Below are positions 34,514 to 42,578 of a DNA stretch of 42,578 bases, piece after piece. Each line of letters begins with the position of its first letter. Position 1 is the first letter of the stretch. The translations under genes were made by a program, and so were the position numbers. The notes below the pieces were generated by a model. It saw only the letters and a program-made list of their open reading frames with translations. It had not been told where the DNA came from and made no database searches. The DNA is from Anaerolineae bacterium (lineage in GTDB: Bacteria; Chloroflexota; Anaerolineae; Anaerolineales; Villigracilaceae). The stretch covers positions 1-42,578 of the forward strand of contig QEXW01000042.1 in assembly GCA_003130845.1 (NCBI GenBank). Direction: 5' to 3'.

Positions 34514-35611
34514 TTGAACACCTCTCGACCTTCGATTATCCAATCCTTTGCCCCTAGCTGGTTCGCTGCCGTGATGGGAACAGGCGTCATCAGCATTGCA
34601 GGCGCGGCTTTTCAGTTCGTCTTGCCGTTTGCGCCCACTTTGCAGATATTCTTTCTGATAATCGCCCTGCTGTTCTTCGTCAGCGCGCTCATCCCCTGGA
34701 CACTACGCTGGTTCTTGTATTTTGAAGATGTGCGGCGCGACTTAAACCACCCCGTCTTGGCAGCATTCTTTCCCACCATGCCCATTTCGTTGATTGTGAT
34801 AGGCATTGCGCTCGAAAAAACAGGGAACCGCTTGCTGCCAGAATCCGCTCTGTGGAGCATACTGCAGGTGTTGTGGCTACTGGGCGCAGCAGGGATTTTG
34901 TTCTTTGCCTTGGTGATTCTCAACATATTTTTACACAAGCCAGAAATTGAATGGCAGGCCTCCACGCTGGGCTGGCTGATTCCGCCCGTTTCGGCGCTGA
35001 TTGTCCCGGTTTTAGGCGGGAGCCTGAGCCTGCATTTTTACGGCACAGCATGGGGCGAGTTGAACCTGCTCGTCAGTCTCGTTTTTCTGGGGATAGGCAG
35101 TTTTCTGTTCGTGTTCGTCATGGCGGTCGTGCTGACCCGCTACATTTTCTACGCCCTCCCCCCCGCACACCTAGCGCCAACCATGTGGGTTGGGATTGTG
35201 CCAACTTCGATTTTAACAATCTTGAGCATACGACTGGTGAAACCCATTTCGCAATTCTTCCAAGCCGGTCCCGAAACTGAACAATTGCTTGCCTTGTTGG
35301 CACGGCCAACCGGCGTCATACTTTGGGGTTTTGCGGCGTTTTGGCTAAGTTTAGCACTGGTGGTCACGTTAGAAATCTGGCGCAAATCAAACATCCCCTT
35401 TGCATTGAGTTGGTGGGCCTTCATCTTTCCACTGGGCGCATTTGCAACCGCGAGTGGCGTTCTGTATCAAGCCATCCCCGCCAAGCTATTCTTGTGGACA
35501 GGGCTGCTCGCCCTGGCCGGCGTGATAGCGCTCTGGGCAGGAGTCACCTTCCGCACGGCCCAAGGAATTTTGAGCGGCACGATTTTCAAACCACATGGAG
35601 GGTCCAAATAA
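34514..35611 (+). CDS. TDT family anion channel/transporter (TehA/SLAC1/Ssu1-like)
   Basis: This 365-residue membrane protein has about ten helices. The start SFAPSWFAAVMGTGVIS is the family hallmark, and the central part keeps the helix pattern of TehA/SLAC1 channels and of fungal sulfite exporters. Members pass small anions: nitrate, chloride, malate or sulfite. Next to sulfur genes a role in sulfite or related anion export is the most attractive guess. The start is TTG, with GAGG five bases upstream. It diverges from the YedE operon and converges with the XRE-cupin gene. No close operon partner follows. Confidence 0.85.
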   Translation: MNTSRPSIIQSFAPSWFAAVMGTGVISIAGAAFQFVLPFAPTLQIFFLIIALLFFVSALIPWTLRWFLYFEDVRRDLNHPVLAAFFPTMPISLIVIGIALEKTGNRLLPESALWSILQVLWLLGAAGILFFALVILNIFLHKPEIEWQASTLGWLIPPVSALIVPVLGGSLSLHFYGTAWGELNLLVSLVFLGIGSFLFVFVMAVVLTRYIFYALPPAHLAPTMWVGIVPTSILTILSIRLVKPISQFFQAGPETEQLLALLARPTGVILWGFAAFWLSLALVVTLEIWRKSNIPFALSWWAFIFPLGAFATASGVLYQAIPAKLFLWTGLLALAGVIALWAGVTFRTAQGILSGTIFKPHGGSK

Positions 35612-35691
35612 CGCCCTAAAAGCACACTTGCACAAATGAAATCATCGGTGACCTTCCCCTTCCAAAACGGAAAGATAGGTGTGTTCGGCTC

Positions 35692-36300
35692 TTATCCAAT
35701 GTGCTTGATAGACGGGAAGGCAACAAAATGCCGCTCAACCGTCTCACGCGATTCGTCCGGCGTCTGGATGACCAGGATGAAAGCCGCCCGCTCATCGAAA
35801 GGGTTGCGCCAGATGTGCGGCAGGGTGGCCTCGAAAATCAGGAAATCGCCCTTTTCGACCAGGTACGCCTGGCCATCAATCAGATATTCCACCCGACCCT
35901 GCTGGCAAAAAATAAATTCCTGCCCGGGGTGTGCTACGGGGCGGTCACCGCTGGTGGCACGCGGCTCCAGCATAACCAAAAACGGTTCCACTTCCTGGCC
36001 TTTCAGCCGCTTGCCCACGCCTTCGATGGTCAGGCCATTGCCGTTCACAACCGGCCGCTCACTGTTTTTGACCAACAAAACGTGCCCGGTATATTCATCA
36101 TCGAAAAAATAGCTGACCTTGACATTCAGCGCCCGCGCCAGGCTTTGCAGGGTAGAGACGCTGGGAGAAATCTCCTCGCGCTCGATGAGACTGACCGAGT
36201 TGGTCGAAATCCCGGCCAGTTGGGCCAAGTCACGCTGCGAAAGCCGCCGTTCAGCGCGCAATTGGCGCAAACGGTCACCCAGCGAAATTTTCACGTTCAT
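35692..36300 (-). CDS. XRE-family regulator with cupin sensor domain
   Basis: This 202-residue protein has an N-terminal HTH of the XRE type (about 5-65: LGDRLRQLRAERRLSQRDLAQLAGISTNSVSLIEREEISPS) and a C-terminal cupin barrel (about 100-190: GDRPVAHPGQEFIFCQQGRVEYLIDG, then EKGDFLIFEATLPHIWRN). Relatives control sulfur, polyamine or amino-acid metabolism by binding a small ligand in the cupin. The ATG at 36300 follows AGGAGC at seven bases; the upstream ATG at 36339 lies in the operator and has no ribosome site. Its own promoter overlaps TGTGA/TCACA half-sites, so autorepression is likely. It lies between two sulfur-type gene groups and may regulate either. Confidence 0.88.
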   Translation of the reverse strand: MNVKISLGDRLRQLRAERRLSQRDLAQLAGISTNSVSLIEREEISPSVSTLQSLARALNVKVSYFFDDEYTGHVLLVKNSERPVVNGNGLTIEGVGKRLKGQEVEPFLVMLEPRATSGDRPVAHPGQEFIFCQQGRVEYLIDGQAYLVEKGDFLIFEATLPHIWRNPFDERAAFILVIQTPDESRETVERHFVAFPSIKHIG

Positions 36301-36316
36301 CAGCGATGCTCCTATC

Positions 36317-36364
36317 TCACAAGATGATGTGAATATCATAACAAAAAAACGCGAAAATTCACAA
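36317..36364 (-). promoter_or_regulatory. Promoter and likely operator of the XRE-cupin gene
   Basis: Read on the minus strand, TTGTGA (36364-36359) and TATGAT (36340-36335) are 18 bases apart. A palindrome TCACA-N6-TGTGA (36317-36332) covers the expected start of transcription, and another TGTGAA/TTCACA pair spans the promoter. The layout fits autorepression. Confidence 0.55.
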
Positions 36365-36434
36365 TAAAATACACGGCATTTCTGTGGAGTCTATAAAATC
36401 TCACGATTGAGCGCACGTCAAAAGACTTCTCTAC

Positions 36435-36471
36435 AAAACCATCCCGAAGGAACCGAAGCCCTTCGGGATGG
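36435..36471 (-). terminator. Terminator of the OTR-YeeE operon
   Basis: CCATCCCGAAGG (36439-36450) pairs perfectly with CCTTCGGGATGG (36460-36471). Read on the minus strand it is followed by TTTTG. It lies about 76 bases after the stop of the YeeE-rhodanese gene. Confidence 0.85.
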
Positions 36472-36547
36472 AGTGCTGAAACTACTTGGAGTTTGCGTTA
36501 CGATGTAGCTAGCGTGTGAAATGAATTTTGTGCCACGCGCCGAATGA

Positions 36548-37849
36548 CTATCCGCATCCCCCGCCAGATTTATCACGCTTAATTTGCAATTGAATCTTCG
36601 GCTCAAACTCAAGATGCTCATACTCAATTGGGTCAGGGTCGGCAGCTTGGTAACGGTCACCCAAAGCAGCGGGGAAGGTGAAATTTAAGTATCCAGCAGG
36701 CGCGCCAAGCGCAGGCTGAATTTGTGGGTCATTCTCTCCAAAGAAAGCAATCCATGCATTTAAGCCACCCTCTAACAAATAAACATTCGGTACACCCTCT
36801 GCTACCAATAAACGCCAGGCTTCAGTCGCCAGTGTCTCATCATTGCTCATGACGACATACACAGCGTTCGGGGCAGCCGTAGCAAGCAGTTCAGGAATAT
36901 GTTGCTGAAGGGTATCAGCAGGCAGATTTAAGGCACCTCGCACATGGAAAAGGTTGTACTGGGCTTCCGGGCGCACATCAATCATGGTGAGCTTGAGCTT
37001 CTGGTCATAGCGCGCCTTAAACAATTCAGCTGGGCTAATTTGCACCAGGCGCTTTTGTAAGGCTTCCTCAGCACTGTATTTGACCTGCACATCTTTCACG
37101 GTTCCATCGGCTTGCAACTCTGGCACAGTACGCAGAATGGTCACTCTTTGATATTTTTCTTGTGTAGAAGGCGCCCCAAGGATGAGAACGGTCAGCGCCA
37201 AAACCACCACAGCGCCTGCACCATAGAGCCGCCAGCGGGGCTCGTGACTCATATCTTTCTTTCCGACAATCCGTTCTAACTGTTCTGCGCCCCAAAACAT
37301 AAACAATGCCATCAAGACCACCAGCAGAACAATCACGCCCATCGGCAGCCCAAACACGTCCATCAACGTCACACGACCATAGTAGCTGACATTGTTATGC
37401 CAATAGGTAAAGAACCGTTCCGTTTCTCCAAACAAGAAAGCGCCGACAAAGCCCCCCAACATGAAAAACATGCCGTCAATTTTCCCGGTCGAAGCCGAGG
37501 CCAGGGAGGTAGTAGGACAAAAGCCGCCAATGATAAAACCGACACCCATAATCAACCCACCTAAGATGCCCGGCCATAGATACGTCGGGTTGACCCAAAC
37601 TTGGTTGTAATCCAAAATACCCAAACTCACCGAAAGAAAAAGCAGGGTCATCGCAGTAATTACAGCGGTAAACATGACCTTGAGAACAGTTAAGTCCTTG
37701 AAGTAAAACTGCGCCGCTAGTTTGCGGCTATTGCCGAAACCAGACAATTCCAGAACAAAGCCAAACGCAAAACCTATCAAACCAAAGACCAGATAGGTCC
37801 AAGGATTTTGGGCGCTGACATTTTGAAAGGCAAGAAGAGGAAAGTTCAT
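36548..37849 (-). CDS. YeeE/YedE membrane protein fused to a rhodanese-like domain
   Basis: This 433-residue protein has a YeeE/YedE membrane part (about 1-195, with GFGNSRK and GFIIGGFCPTTSLASASTGKIDG), another helix at about 208-228, and a soluble rhodanese-like domain at about 270-370 (TMIDVRPEAQYNLFHVRGALNLP, then GVPNVYLLEGGLNAWI). The rhodanese active-site Cys is absent: the loop after VYVV is MSNDETL, with Met334 where Cys is expected. The last residues are KSGGGCG, placing a single Cys432 on a flexible Gly tail. By topology the domain is probably outside the membrane. AGGAG lies eight bases before the ATG. It follows the short YeeE protein and ends an operon with multiheme cytochromes, suggesting sulfur-compound transport tied to respiration. 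Confidence 0.85.
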   Translation of the reverse strand: MNFPLLAFQNVSAQNPWTYLVFGLIGFAFGFVLELSGFGNSRKLAAQFYFKDLTVLKVMFTAVITAMTLLFLSVSLGILDYNQVWVNPTYLWPGILGGLIMGVGFIIGGFCPTTSLASASTGKIDGMFFMLGGFVGAFLFGETERFFTYWHNNVSYYGRVTLMDVFGLPMGVIVLLVVLMALFMFWGAEQLERIVGKKDMSHEPRWRLYGAGAVVVLALTVLILGAPSTQEKYQRVTILRTVPELQADGTVKDVQVKYSAEEALQKRLVQISPAELFKARYDQKLKLTMIDVRPEAQYNLFHVRGALNLPADTLQQHIPELLATAAPNAVYVVMSNDETLATEAWRLLVAEGVPNVYLLEGGLNAWIAFFGENDPQIQPALGAPAGYLNFTFPAALGDRYQAADPDPIEYEHLEFEPKIQLQIKRDKSGGGCG

Positions 37850-37895
37850 AATTCATTCTCCTGTGGCAGGCAGCCGAAGGTCCGACTCAGCGATG

Positions 37896-38465
37896 TTAAT
37901 TCCACAGTTTCCGCACAAAGTAGGCCAAGGCATACGCACCGGCAAAGATAGAGAGCATCACCGTCCATGAACCGGCAGAAAGCACGGCACCACCTGTGAG
38001 CGCTTGACCAGAAGTACAACCGCGAGCCATGCGCGCACCGTAGAGAAACAGAACGCCGCCAATAAAAGCCAATAACCAGCGTGTGCGGTCAGACACCTGT
38101 GGACCCTTTGTCGTCTCTAGTTTCACGCGCCCACCAATCAAACCCGATGTAAAGCCACCGAGCAACGCGCCAAAAAAGACCGGAACCAGCCAGTCATCCA
38201 GCGGGTTTTTGTCGCCACCTGCCATTTTGAGCAGATAGGGCGTGCGGTCCACATGCGCAGGGTCTATCTGGTCCTGTACAAAGGTCACCAAGCGGCTGGT
38301 AGCGCCTGAAGAGCCAAGCCCGTTGCCGGTGAGGAACAAGGCCAGGAACAGAACAATGCCAAGTATCATACCGCCTAGGTAAGGATGCACATACGGTTGC
38401 GTCGGGCGGTTGAACAAGGTTTTTAGGTCAAAGCCTTTTTTGACGGACTTAGATGCAAGTGCCAT
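37896..38465 (-). CDS. Short YeeE/YedE membrane protein
   Basis: This 189-residue protein has about four helices and one YeeE/YedE unit, with the motif GARMARGCTSGQALTGGA that holds the conserved Cys. Long single-chain YeeE proteins contain two such units; here the second unit is probably supplied by the following YeeE-rhodanese protein, 46 bases downstream, as in two-gene PmpA/PmpB-like pairs. The loop at about 60-90 is hydrophilic. AAGGAG lies six bases before the ATG, and the gene begins 20 bases after the cytochrome fusion gene. Confidence 0.87.
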   Translation of the reverse strand: MALASKSVKKGFDLKTLFNRPTQPYVHPYLGGMILGIVLFLALFLTGNGLGSSGATSRLVTFVQDQIDPAHVDRTPYLLKMAGGDKNPLDDWLVPVFFGALLGGFTSGLIGGRVKLETTKGPQVSDRTRWLLAFIGGVLFLYGARMARGCTSGQALTGGAVLSAGSWTVMLSIFAGAYALAYFVRKLWN

Positions 38466-38485
38466 AATTTTCTCCTTAGAGCGAG

Positions 38486-41170
38486 TTACTCATGCTCCAC
38501 TTCTTCCCAGCCGGTGACCATAGCACGCATGGCTTCAAGCGGGGTAGCGCCGGTTGTGGTGAGGTAGACATGTCCCACAATAAACGACCCCAACAACCAG
38601 GCAATGAGACTGTGAAGCGGAGCCAGGAAAGGTAAACCTCCTAACCAACCAGCAACCTGGGGCCATTCTTGTACGCCCCACATTAACGCGCCCGTGAGCA
38701 TTTGCAAGGGCAACAAAACGGTCAGCAAGCCGAAGTAGGTGAACTGCTGAAGCGGGTTGAGCTTTTTCTCGCGGCGCTTCTCAAACGGATGGGGTTCACC
38801 CTTAAAAATACCCAGCGTGTAGAACTTGACCTGTAGCACCATATCGTTGATGATGCCAACCGGTTTGAGGAAGTTGGGAATATACTGGCGCACTTCGCCA
38901 GTTGTTACATGCCAGAACAGCGAGAAGATAAAATTGAGAATGAGAATAGCCGCTAACACGTTGTGAATTAAGACCATGTGCGGGAAAGAGAAGGCACCAA
39001 ACATGTCAGGCCGATGAATGACGAGTCCGCTCAAGAGCAAGAACAGGATAGCAAAGGTCTGTAGCCAGTGCCAGAAGCGTTCATAGGCCTCATACATGTA
39101 GACGCTTTTCAACACAGGTTGGTGTTTTGGACGTTTCAACCAGGCGATATAGCGCAGCGTGCCGTGTCCTGCTACGCCAAGCAGTGTACCAACAAAAGCC
39201 AAGGCACCCAACCAATCAATCCAGTGAATTCGATCGCGGCCAAAGACATACACACCGTCTTTCATTGTTAGCGGTTGATAAAAGAGCGCACCGCCTTCAC
39301 CCCGGACGATTTCACCGGTCGTGTTGACATTCGTATCACTGACAAAGTGCGGTGTGACTCCTGCCGGGGTATAGACAGTCAGTTGCATGGTGGCCGTCAC
39401 GCGCGAATTATCGCTATGGCAGGTGGTGCAATCACGAATGGCATATCCTTTGCCTGCTACGTTGTGATTAACGCTATAAGGTTGTACCTGACCCTCAATG
39501 CGTGGATTTTCTAAGCCAAGCGCTTCCAGCCGCGCAGCGACCACTGATTGTTTCTCAAGCGTATCTGTGCGTAACTCGCTCGAGTCAATTCGGCCATTCT
39601 TGTCAACATCAAAAGCGGCCATGATTTCCGGCGCATACTGCCCGTTGACCAAGTAAGCAGCAGTGAGATCCGCCTGACGCACTGGGCGCGGGCCAGTCTT
39701 GCTGTCATAGACCCAGTAAAAGGTTGTAATTAAGTTATACGGGGCCAAAAGTTTCTGTCCATCAATGTTGGTTCTCTGCATCAGAACCGGTTGATACCCG
39801 GTGACCAAGTCGTTGACCGTATCGCCCCCGGTTAAGCCACGGCAGAGATTGGCCGGTGTGCCATCCAGTTGAATCACCGTCCAATCATACGATTGAATCG
39901 CTGGCGCATATAGCTTCGGGATATGACAGGATTCACAGGCCAACACGCTCATATGTTGCCCCGCATAAGGCAACCAATCGCTATGGCTATTGGCCGCATC
40001 GTGACAAGATTCACAACGACGCATGGTGCCTTTTAATTCTGGGGCAACCGTAAATTGAGCGCTCTGTCCGCGAGCAAAGTTATGGTCAGGCCGCTGTAGG
40101 TACTCTCCAATTTCCAGTTTTCGGGGGTCATATTCTAAGTGACCAGGAGCAGCAAACGATTGAGCATGTGTCGGGTTATTGAGCGAGTAATGACAATCTG
40201 TACACTCCAAGCCGCGTTCGGCATGAATATCCCAAGCGCGGTTCAGGTCCTTTTTTCCCTGCAAATTTACCCCGGATTCGGCAATCTTCTGCCCGGCAAA
40301 AACCTGGCCCGTAGTAGCGGTTTGATGATACTTCAAATCACAGGCTGAAACAAGCAGGGGCTCAGCGCGGTTGGCGTGAACTTCACCATGACAAGCAGCG
40401 CAGTTTTGGTTGGTTGGGTCCTGAATTTGTACAAACTCTGGCTTGAGTTTGCCATCGGCATCAAAAGCAACCGGGTTGTAGGTAAACCCCTCGCCCTCCT
40501 GCTCAACCCAGCCTGTCCCTAACAAAGTAGCGGTGTTGGCTTGTCCAAAGCGTCCGGCGCGAATTTCAGCAGCCCGTGCTTCCAAATTCGGCTGGGCCAG
40601 GTGACACAAAAAGCAGTTCATCTCCATGACGCCCGATTTCGACCAATCCCACGCTTCAGGCTGTAGCGTTTGTGGGTTAAGAATGGCCGTTTCCGGATTG
40701 GTGGGGTCAGGCGGAAGTTGTTGCAGTGGTTGTCCTGTGCGCGAGGTCGTAGCCGGTCCACCGCCTGGCACACGCTGTCCATTCAGCATCAACCATTCCG
40801 CTGTGCTTAAATCCAGTCGGTCATCCCCTGGTTGAGAGAGATAGCGATACGTGAGCGGGTTCCATTTGTCAAACAACCCGCCACCGGTTTGCAACCCTAA
40901 ATCAGCATGAAAACTGTGAGATTCGATGAAAACTGTGTCATGACATTGTCCACAGGTTTGCATCGTACTGACCGGATTGCCAGTTTGCAAGACATTCTGC
41001 CCCTGTGCATCGAGCAAAGCAAAGACCGGATGTAGAGGAGAAGTTTGTGCAACGATTTCAGCCGGAGGCCGAGCAAGCGCCTGCGAAACACCAAAGAGCA
41101 GCGCAGCCAGCAAAAGCAAGCCAAGACCAGCCAAGAACAGGGATTTGCGGTGAAAAGTGATGGTTTTCAT
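38486..41170 (-). CDS. Multiheme cytochrome c fused to a cytochrome b membrane domain
   Basis: This 894-residue protein starts with a signal/anchor helix (about 9-33). The extracytoplasmic part (about 40-640) has seven CXXCH haem motifs (CGQCH, CFLCH, CAACH, CTDCH, CESCH twice, CTTCH) and one degenerate CDLKYH where the second Cys is missing. An EF-hand-like calcium loop, DVDKNGRIDSSEL, lies before the last haem. The C-terminal about 250 residues form a four- to five-helix cytochrome b561/PhsC-like domain with His in RFWHWLQ, LIHNVLA, PLHSLIAW and GHVYLTT, fit to hold two haems b. The design suggests quinol oxidation in the membrane and direct electron transfer to the fused haem chain, then to the adjacent OTR-like protein. 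No Shine-Dalgarno is evident. Confidence 0.88.
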   Translation of the reverse strand: MKTITFHRKSLFLAGLGLLLLAALLFGVSQALARPPAEIVAQTSPLHPVFALLDAQGQNVLQTGNPVSTMQTCGQCHDTVFIESHSFHADLGLQTGGGLFDKWNPLTYRYLSQPGDDRLDLSTAEWLMLNGQRVPGGGPATTSRTGQPLQQLPPDPTNPETAILNPQTLQPEAWDWSKSGVMEMNCFLCHLAQPNLEARAAEIRAGRFGQANTATLLGTGWVEQEGEGFTYNPVAFDADGKLKPEFVQIQDPTNQNCAACHGEVHANRAEPLLVSACDLKYHQTATTGQVFAGQKIAESGVNLQGKKDLNRAWDIHAERGLECTDCHYSLNNPTHAQSFAAPGHLEYDPRKLEIGEYLQRPDHNFARGQSAQFTVAPELKGTMRRCESCHDAANSHSDWLPYAGQHMSVLACESCHIPKLYAPAIQSYDWTVIQLDGTPANLCRGLTGGDTVNDLVTGYQPVLMQRTNIDGQKLLAPYNLITTFYWVYDSKTGPRPVRQADLTAAYLVNGQYAPEIMAAFDVDKNGRIDSSELRTDTLEKQSVVAARLEALGLENPRIEGQVQPYSVNHNVAGKGYAIRDCTTCHSDNSRVTATMQLTVYTPAGVTPHFVSDTNVNTTGEIVRGEGGALFYQPLTMKDGVYVFGRDRIHWIDWLGALAFVGTLLGVAGHGTLRYIAWLKRPKHQPVLKSVYMYEAYERFWHWLQTFAILFLLLSGLVIHRPDMFGAFSFPHMVLIHNVLAAILILNFIFSLFWHVTTGEVRQYIPNFLKPVGIINDMVLQVKFYTLGIFKGEPHPFEKRREKKLNPLQQFTYFGLLTVLLPLQMLTGALMWGVQEWPQVAGWLGGLPFLAPLHSLIAWLLGSFIVGHVYLTTTGATPLEAMRAMVTGWEEVEHE

Positions 41171-41220
41171 GGGTTCATTCGTTGTGTGTCATCGCGCAAT
41201 CAGCATGAAACATCGTGTTA

Positions 41221-42578
41221 CTACTTACGCCCGCCCCACTGCATGGGGTCGCCAGGGTAGCCAAGTGCCTGCCAATTCATACGGCCGTTCTCACCATGGC
41301 AGTCATTGCACTGCAAAGCATTTTCTTTGGGCTGAACCATGTGCGTAATCGGCCAATACATATAGGTTTGAGCAAAGCCATAATTGCCGCTGTAGGGCAA
41401 ACCAATGCGTTGCTCAGCAAGGCGGAAGGCTTGATCCCAATCGAAGTTTGTCCAGTAACCATCCGGGCCGGCAGTGATTGGCGCAAGCAAATAGTTATAG
41501 AGCGTATCGTAGGGCTGATTACCTACATGGAGTTTGAAGGGGAAGATTTTGGCTTGTGGGTCGTTGATGTTGCCGGCCGGTTTGTTGATGTAGGTTGGTT
41601 GCGTCGGATCAATGACATCACCCAACAGGTAGCGGTATTCCAAATTGCCATTAAACCATAGGTAGGTTGGCTGAACGTTCTTCTGGTACACAAACGAGCC
41701 TTTGATTTTTAGATACTTGTAATGGTCATCTCCTAAATCCTGTCCAGAAGTAGACCAATCCCATGAGACTTTGGTGGGGTCTTCGATGGCAAAAGCCGGG
41801 ATGTGGCAGGTTTGGCAAGCAACTGCGCTCATGTGCAAGCCAATTCGTTCGTCTTCGTGGGGGTTGGCGTTGTGGCATTGCGTACAAGAGACTTGCTCGG
41901 CAGGGTCAATCACCAGATTATCAGCCACCAAGCGCCCCTTGATTTGATGATTGGTGGTGACGTGGCAATCGGTGCAGACAAAATTATTGCGTCCCATGTG
42001 GACATCTTGGCTTTCAGCAGGGTAATACAAACTCTCATCCAGGTCCCCATGTTTGACACCATTGCCACCCCCACCGTTAAAGTGGCACTTTCCACACTGC
42101 AAACGAGTGGGGGCGCCTACGCTTTGTGCTGCTGCCACTAGATTTACCCCATCCCGAGGATTACCGTATTTACCCTTGGCATACCCGCTCTGGGCATGAC
42201 AAACCAAGCAATCGACATTGGCCGGGTCATTGAGATTGGCGCCGTAATTCTCTTCCGTCCAGTTATAGCCAATGTGGCAGCTGGTGCAACTCCGTTGATT
42301 GCCTTGTGCACTGATACAGAAGTTGTTAATTTGATTGAATTTTCCAATGGCAACTTTTTCTCCATCCCGCCAGGGAATTTCGACCGGCTCGCTCTGCCAA
42401 GTCCAGTGACTGGTCATCATCACGTCTTCTGCTGCTTTGGGGTGACATTCCAAGCAAGCGCGGGTGATGTCAGGCCCGGTGACGGTCGCAGGGTCAACCC
42501 CCTTAAAACGTGCGGCAATGATGTCAGTGTGTGGAACATGCACAGGATGCTTGGGAACGGCTGCCCAGGGGTCATCCA
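41221..42578 (-). CDS. Octaheme cytochrome c, tetrathionate reductase (OTR) family, 5' end outside window
   Basis: The visible 452 codons have eight CXXCH motifs (CLECH, CTSCH, CLVCH, CGKCH, CTDCH, CTQCH, CQTCH, CNDCH), the full set of the OTR family. The stretches ACLECHPKAAEDVMMTSHW and FNQINNFCISAQGNQRSCTSCH match OTR of Shewanella as I recall it. That enzyme reduces tetrathionate, and also nitrite and hydroxylamine, in vitro; its true substrate is unsettled. The frame stays open to the right edge of the window, so the start (with signal peptide) lies outside; the GTG at 42543 is not the true start. The cytochrome c-b fusion begins 50 bases downstream, a plausible electron donor. Confidence 0.9.
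   Translation of the reverse strand, partial: DDPWAAVPKHPVHVPHTDIIAARFKGVDPATVTGPDITRACLECHPKAAEDVMMTSHWTWQSEPVEIPWRDGEKVAIGKFNQINNFCISAQGNQRSCTSCHIGYNWTEENYGANLNDPANVDCLVCHAQSGYAKGKYGNPRDGVNLVAAAQSVGAPTRLQCGKCHFNGGGGNGVKHGDLDESLYYPAESQDVHMGRNNFVCTDCHVTTNHQIKGRLVADNLVIDPAEQVSCTQCHNANPHEDERIGLHMSAVACQTCHIPAFAIEDPTKVSWDWSTSGQDLGDDHYKYLKIKGSFVYQKNVQPTYLWFNGNLEYRYLLGDVIDPTQPTYINKPAGNINDPQAKIFPFKLHVGNQPYDTLYNYLLAPITAGPDGYWTNFDWDQAFRLAEQRIGLPYSGNYGFAQTYMYWPITHMVQPKENALQCNDCHGENGRMNWQALGYPGDPMQWGGRK

Overview
The window reads as chromosomal DNA of an anaerobic or facultative heterotroph, most likely a member of the Chloroflexota (Anaerolineae-like). This is an inference from gene content: a mevalonate operon built from archaeal-type HMG-CoA synthase, a class II HMG-CoA reductase, a thiolase-like protein and a DUF35 protein; an RpoC with a large coiled-coil insertion; lipoproteins with long Thr/Pro/Ser-rich linkers; and multiheme cytochrome and YeeE/YedE genes. 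No tRNA, rRNA, CRISPR array or complete mobile element was seen.

Layout. (1) 1-642: a remnant of a GH52 xylosidase gene and two hairpin terminators. (2) 643-5063, minus strand: HMG-CoA reductase, HMG-CoA synthase, a 48-bp tandem repeat, a thiolase-like protein that has lost catalytic residues, and a DUF35 zinc-ribbon/OB protein. (3) 5217-10516, plus strand: an orphan GAF-GAF histidine kinase, then dnaA and the ABC-F factor ettA as a pair. (4) 10563-18598, minus strand: gyrA, an SH3-like lipoprotein, and rpoC, which has its own strong promoter and no rpoB beside it. (5) 18789-28035, minus strand: a sugar-utilisation operon with an ArsR-type regulator, an extracellular binding lipoprotein, two permeases, a lipoprotein GH43, a GH2 and a cytoplasmic GH43. 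(6) 28332-30716, minus strand: a GT-C-like membrane protein and a lipoprotein with a sugar-binding-like fold. (7) 31050-34300: an ArsR gene remnant, then a coupled operon of YedE transporter, TusA-like carrier, class V desulfurase and DUF3343 protein. It is headed by a Crp/Fnr-like site, a short leader ORF with a perfect Shine-Dalgarno, and an attenuator-shaped hairpin. (8) 34514-36340: a TDT/SLAC1-type anion channel and an XRE-cupin repressor. (9) 36548 to the right edge, minus strand: an octaheme tetrathionate-reductase-like cytochrome, a fused heptaheme c/cytochrome b protein, and two YeeE/YedE proteins, one carrying a rhodanese-like domain that lacks the catalytic cysteine.

How the parts fit. 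Region 5 describes capture, import and hydrolysis of a plant-type oligosaccharide, with outside and inside glycosidases; the ABC ATPase is not here and must be shared. Regions 7-9 together look like sulfur and/or selenium handling: uptake through YedE/YeeE, thiol carriers and a desulfurase, anion export through TDT, and a quinol-linked multiheme reductase. Region 2 commits acetyl-CoA units to isoprenoids.

The most unusual points are the catalytically degenerate thiolase in a thiolase/DUF35/HMG-CoA synthase set, the repeat that continues the HMG-CoA synthase reading frame after its stop, the leader architecture of the YedE operon, and the OTR/cyt c-b fusion/YeeE/pseudo-rhodanese operon.
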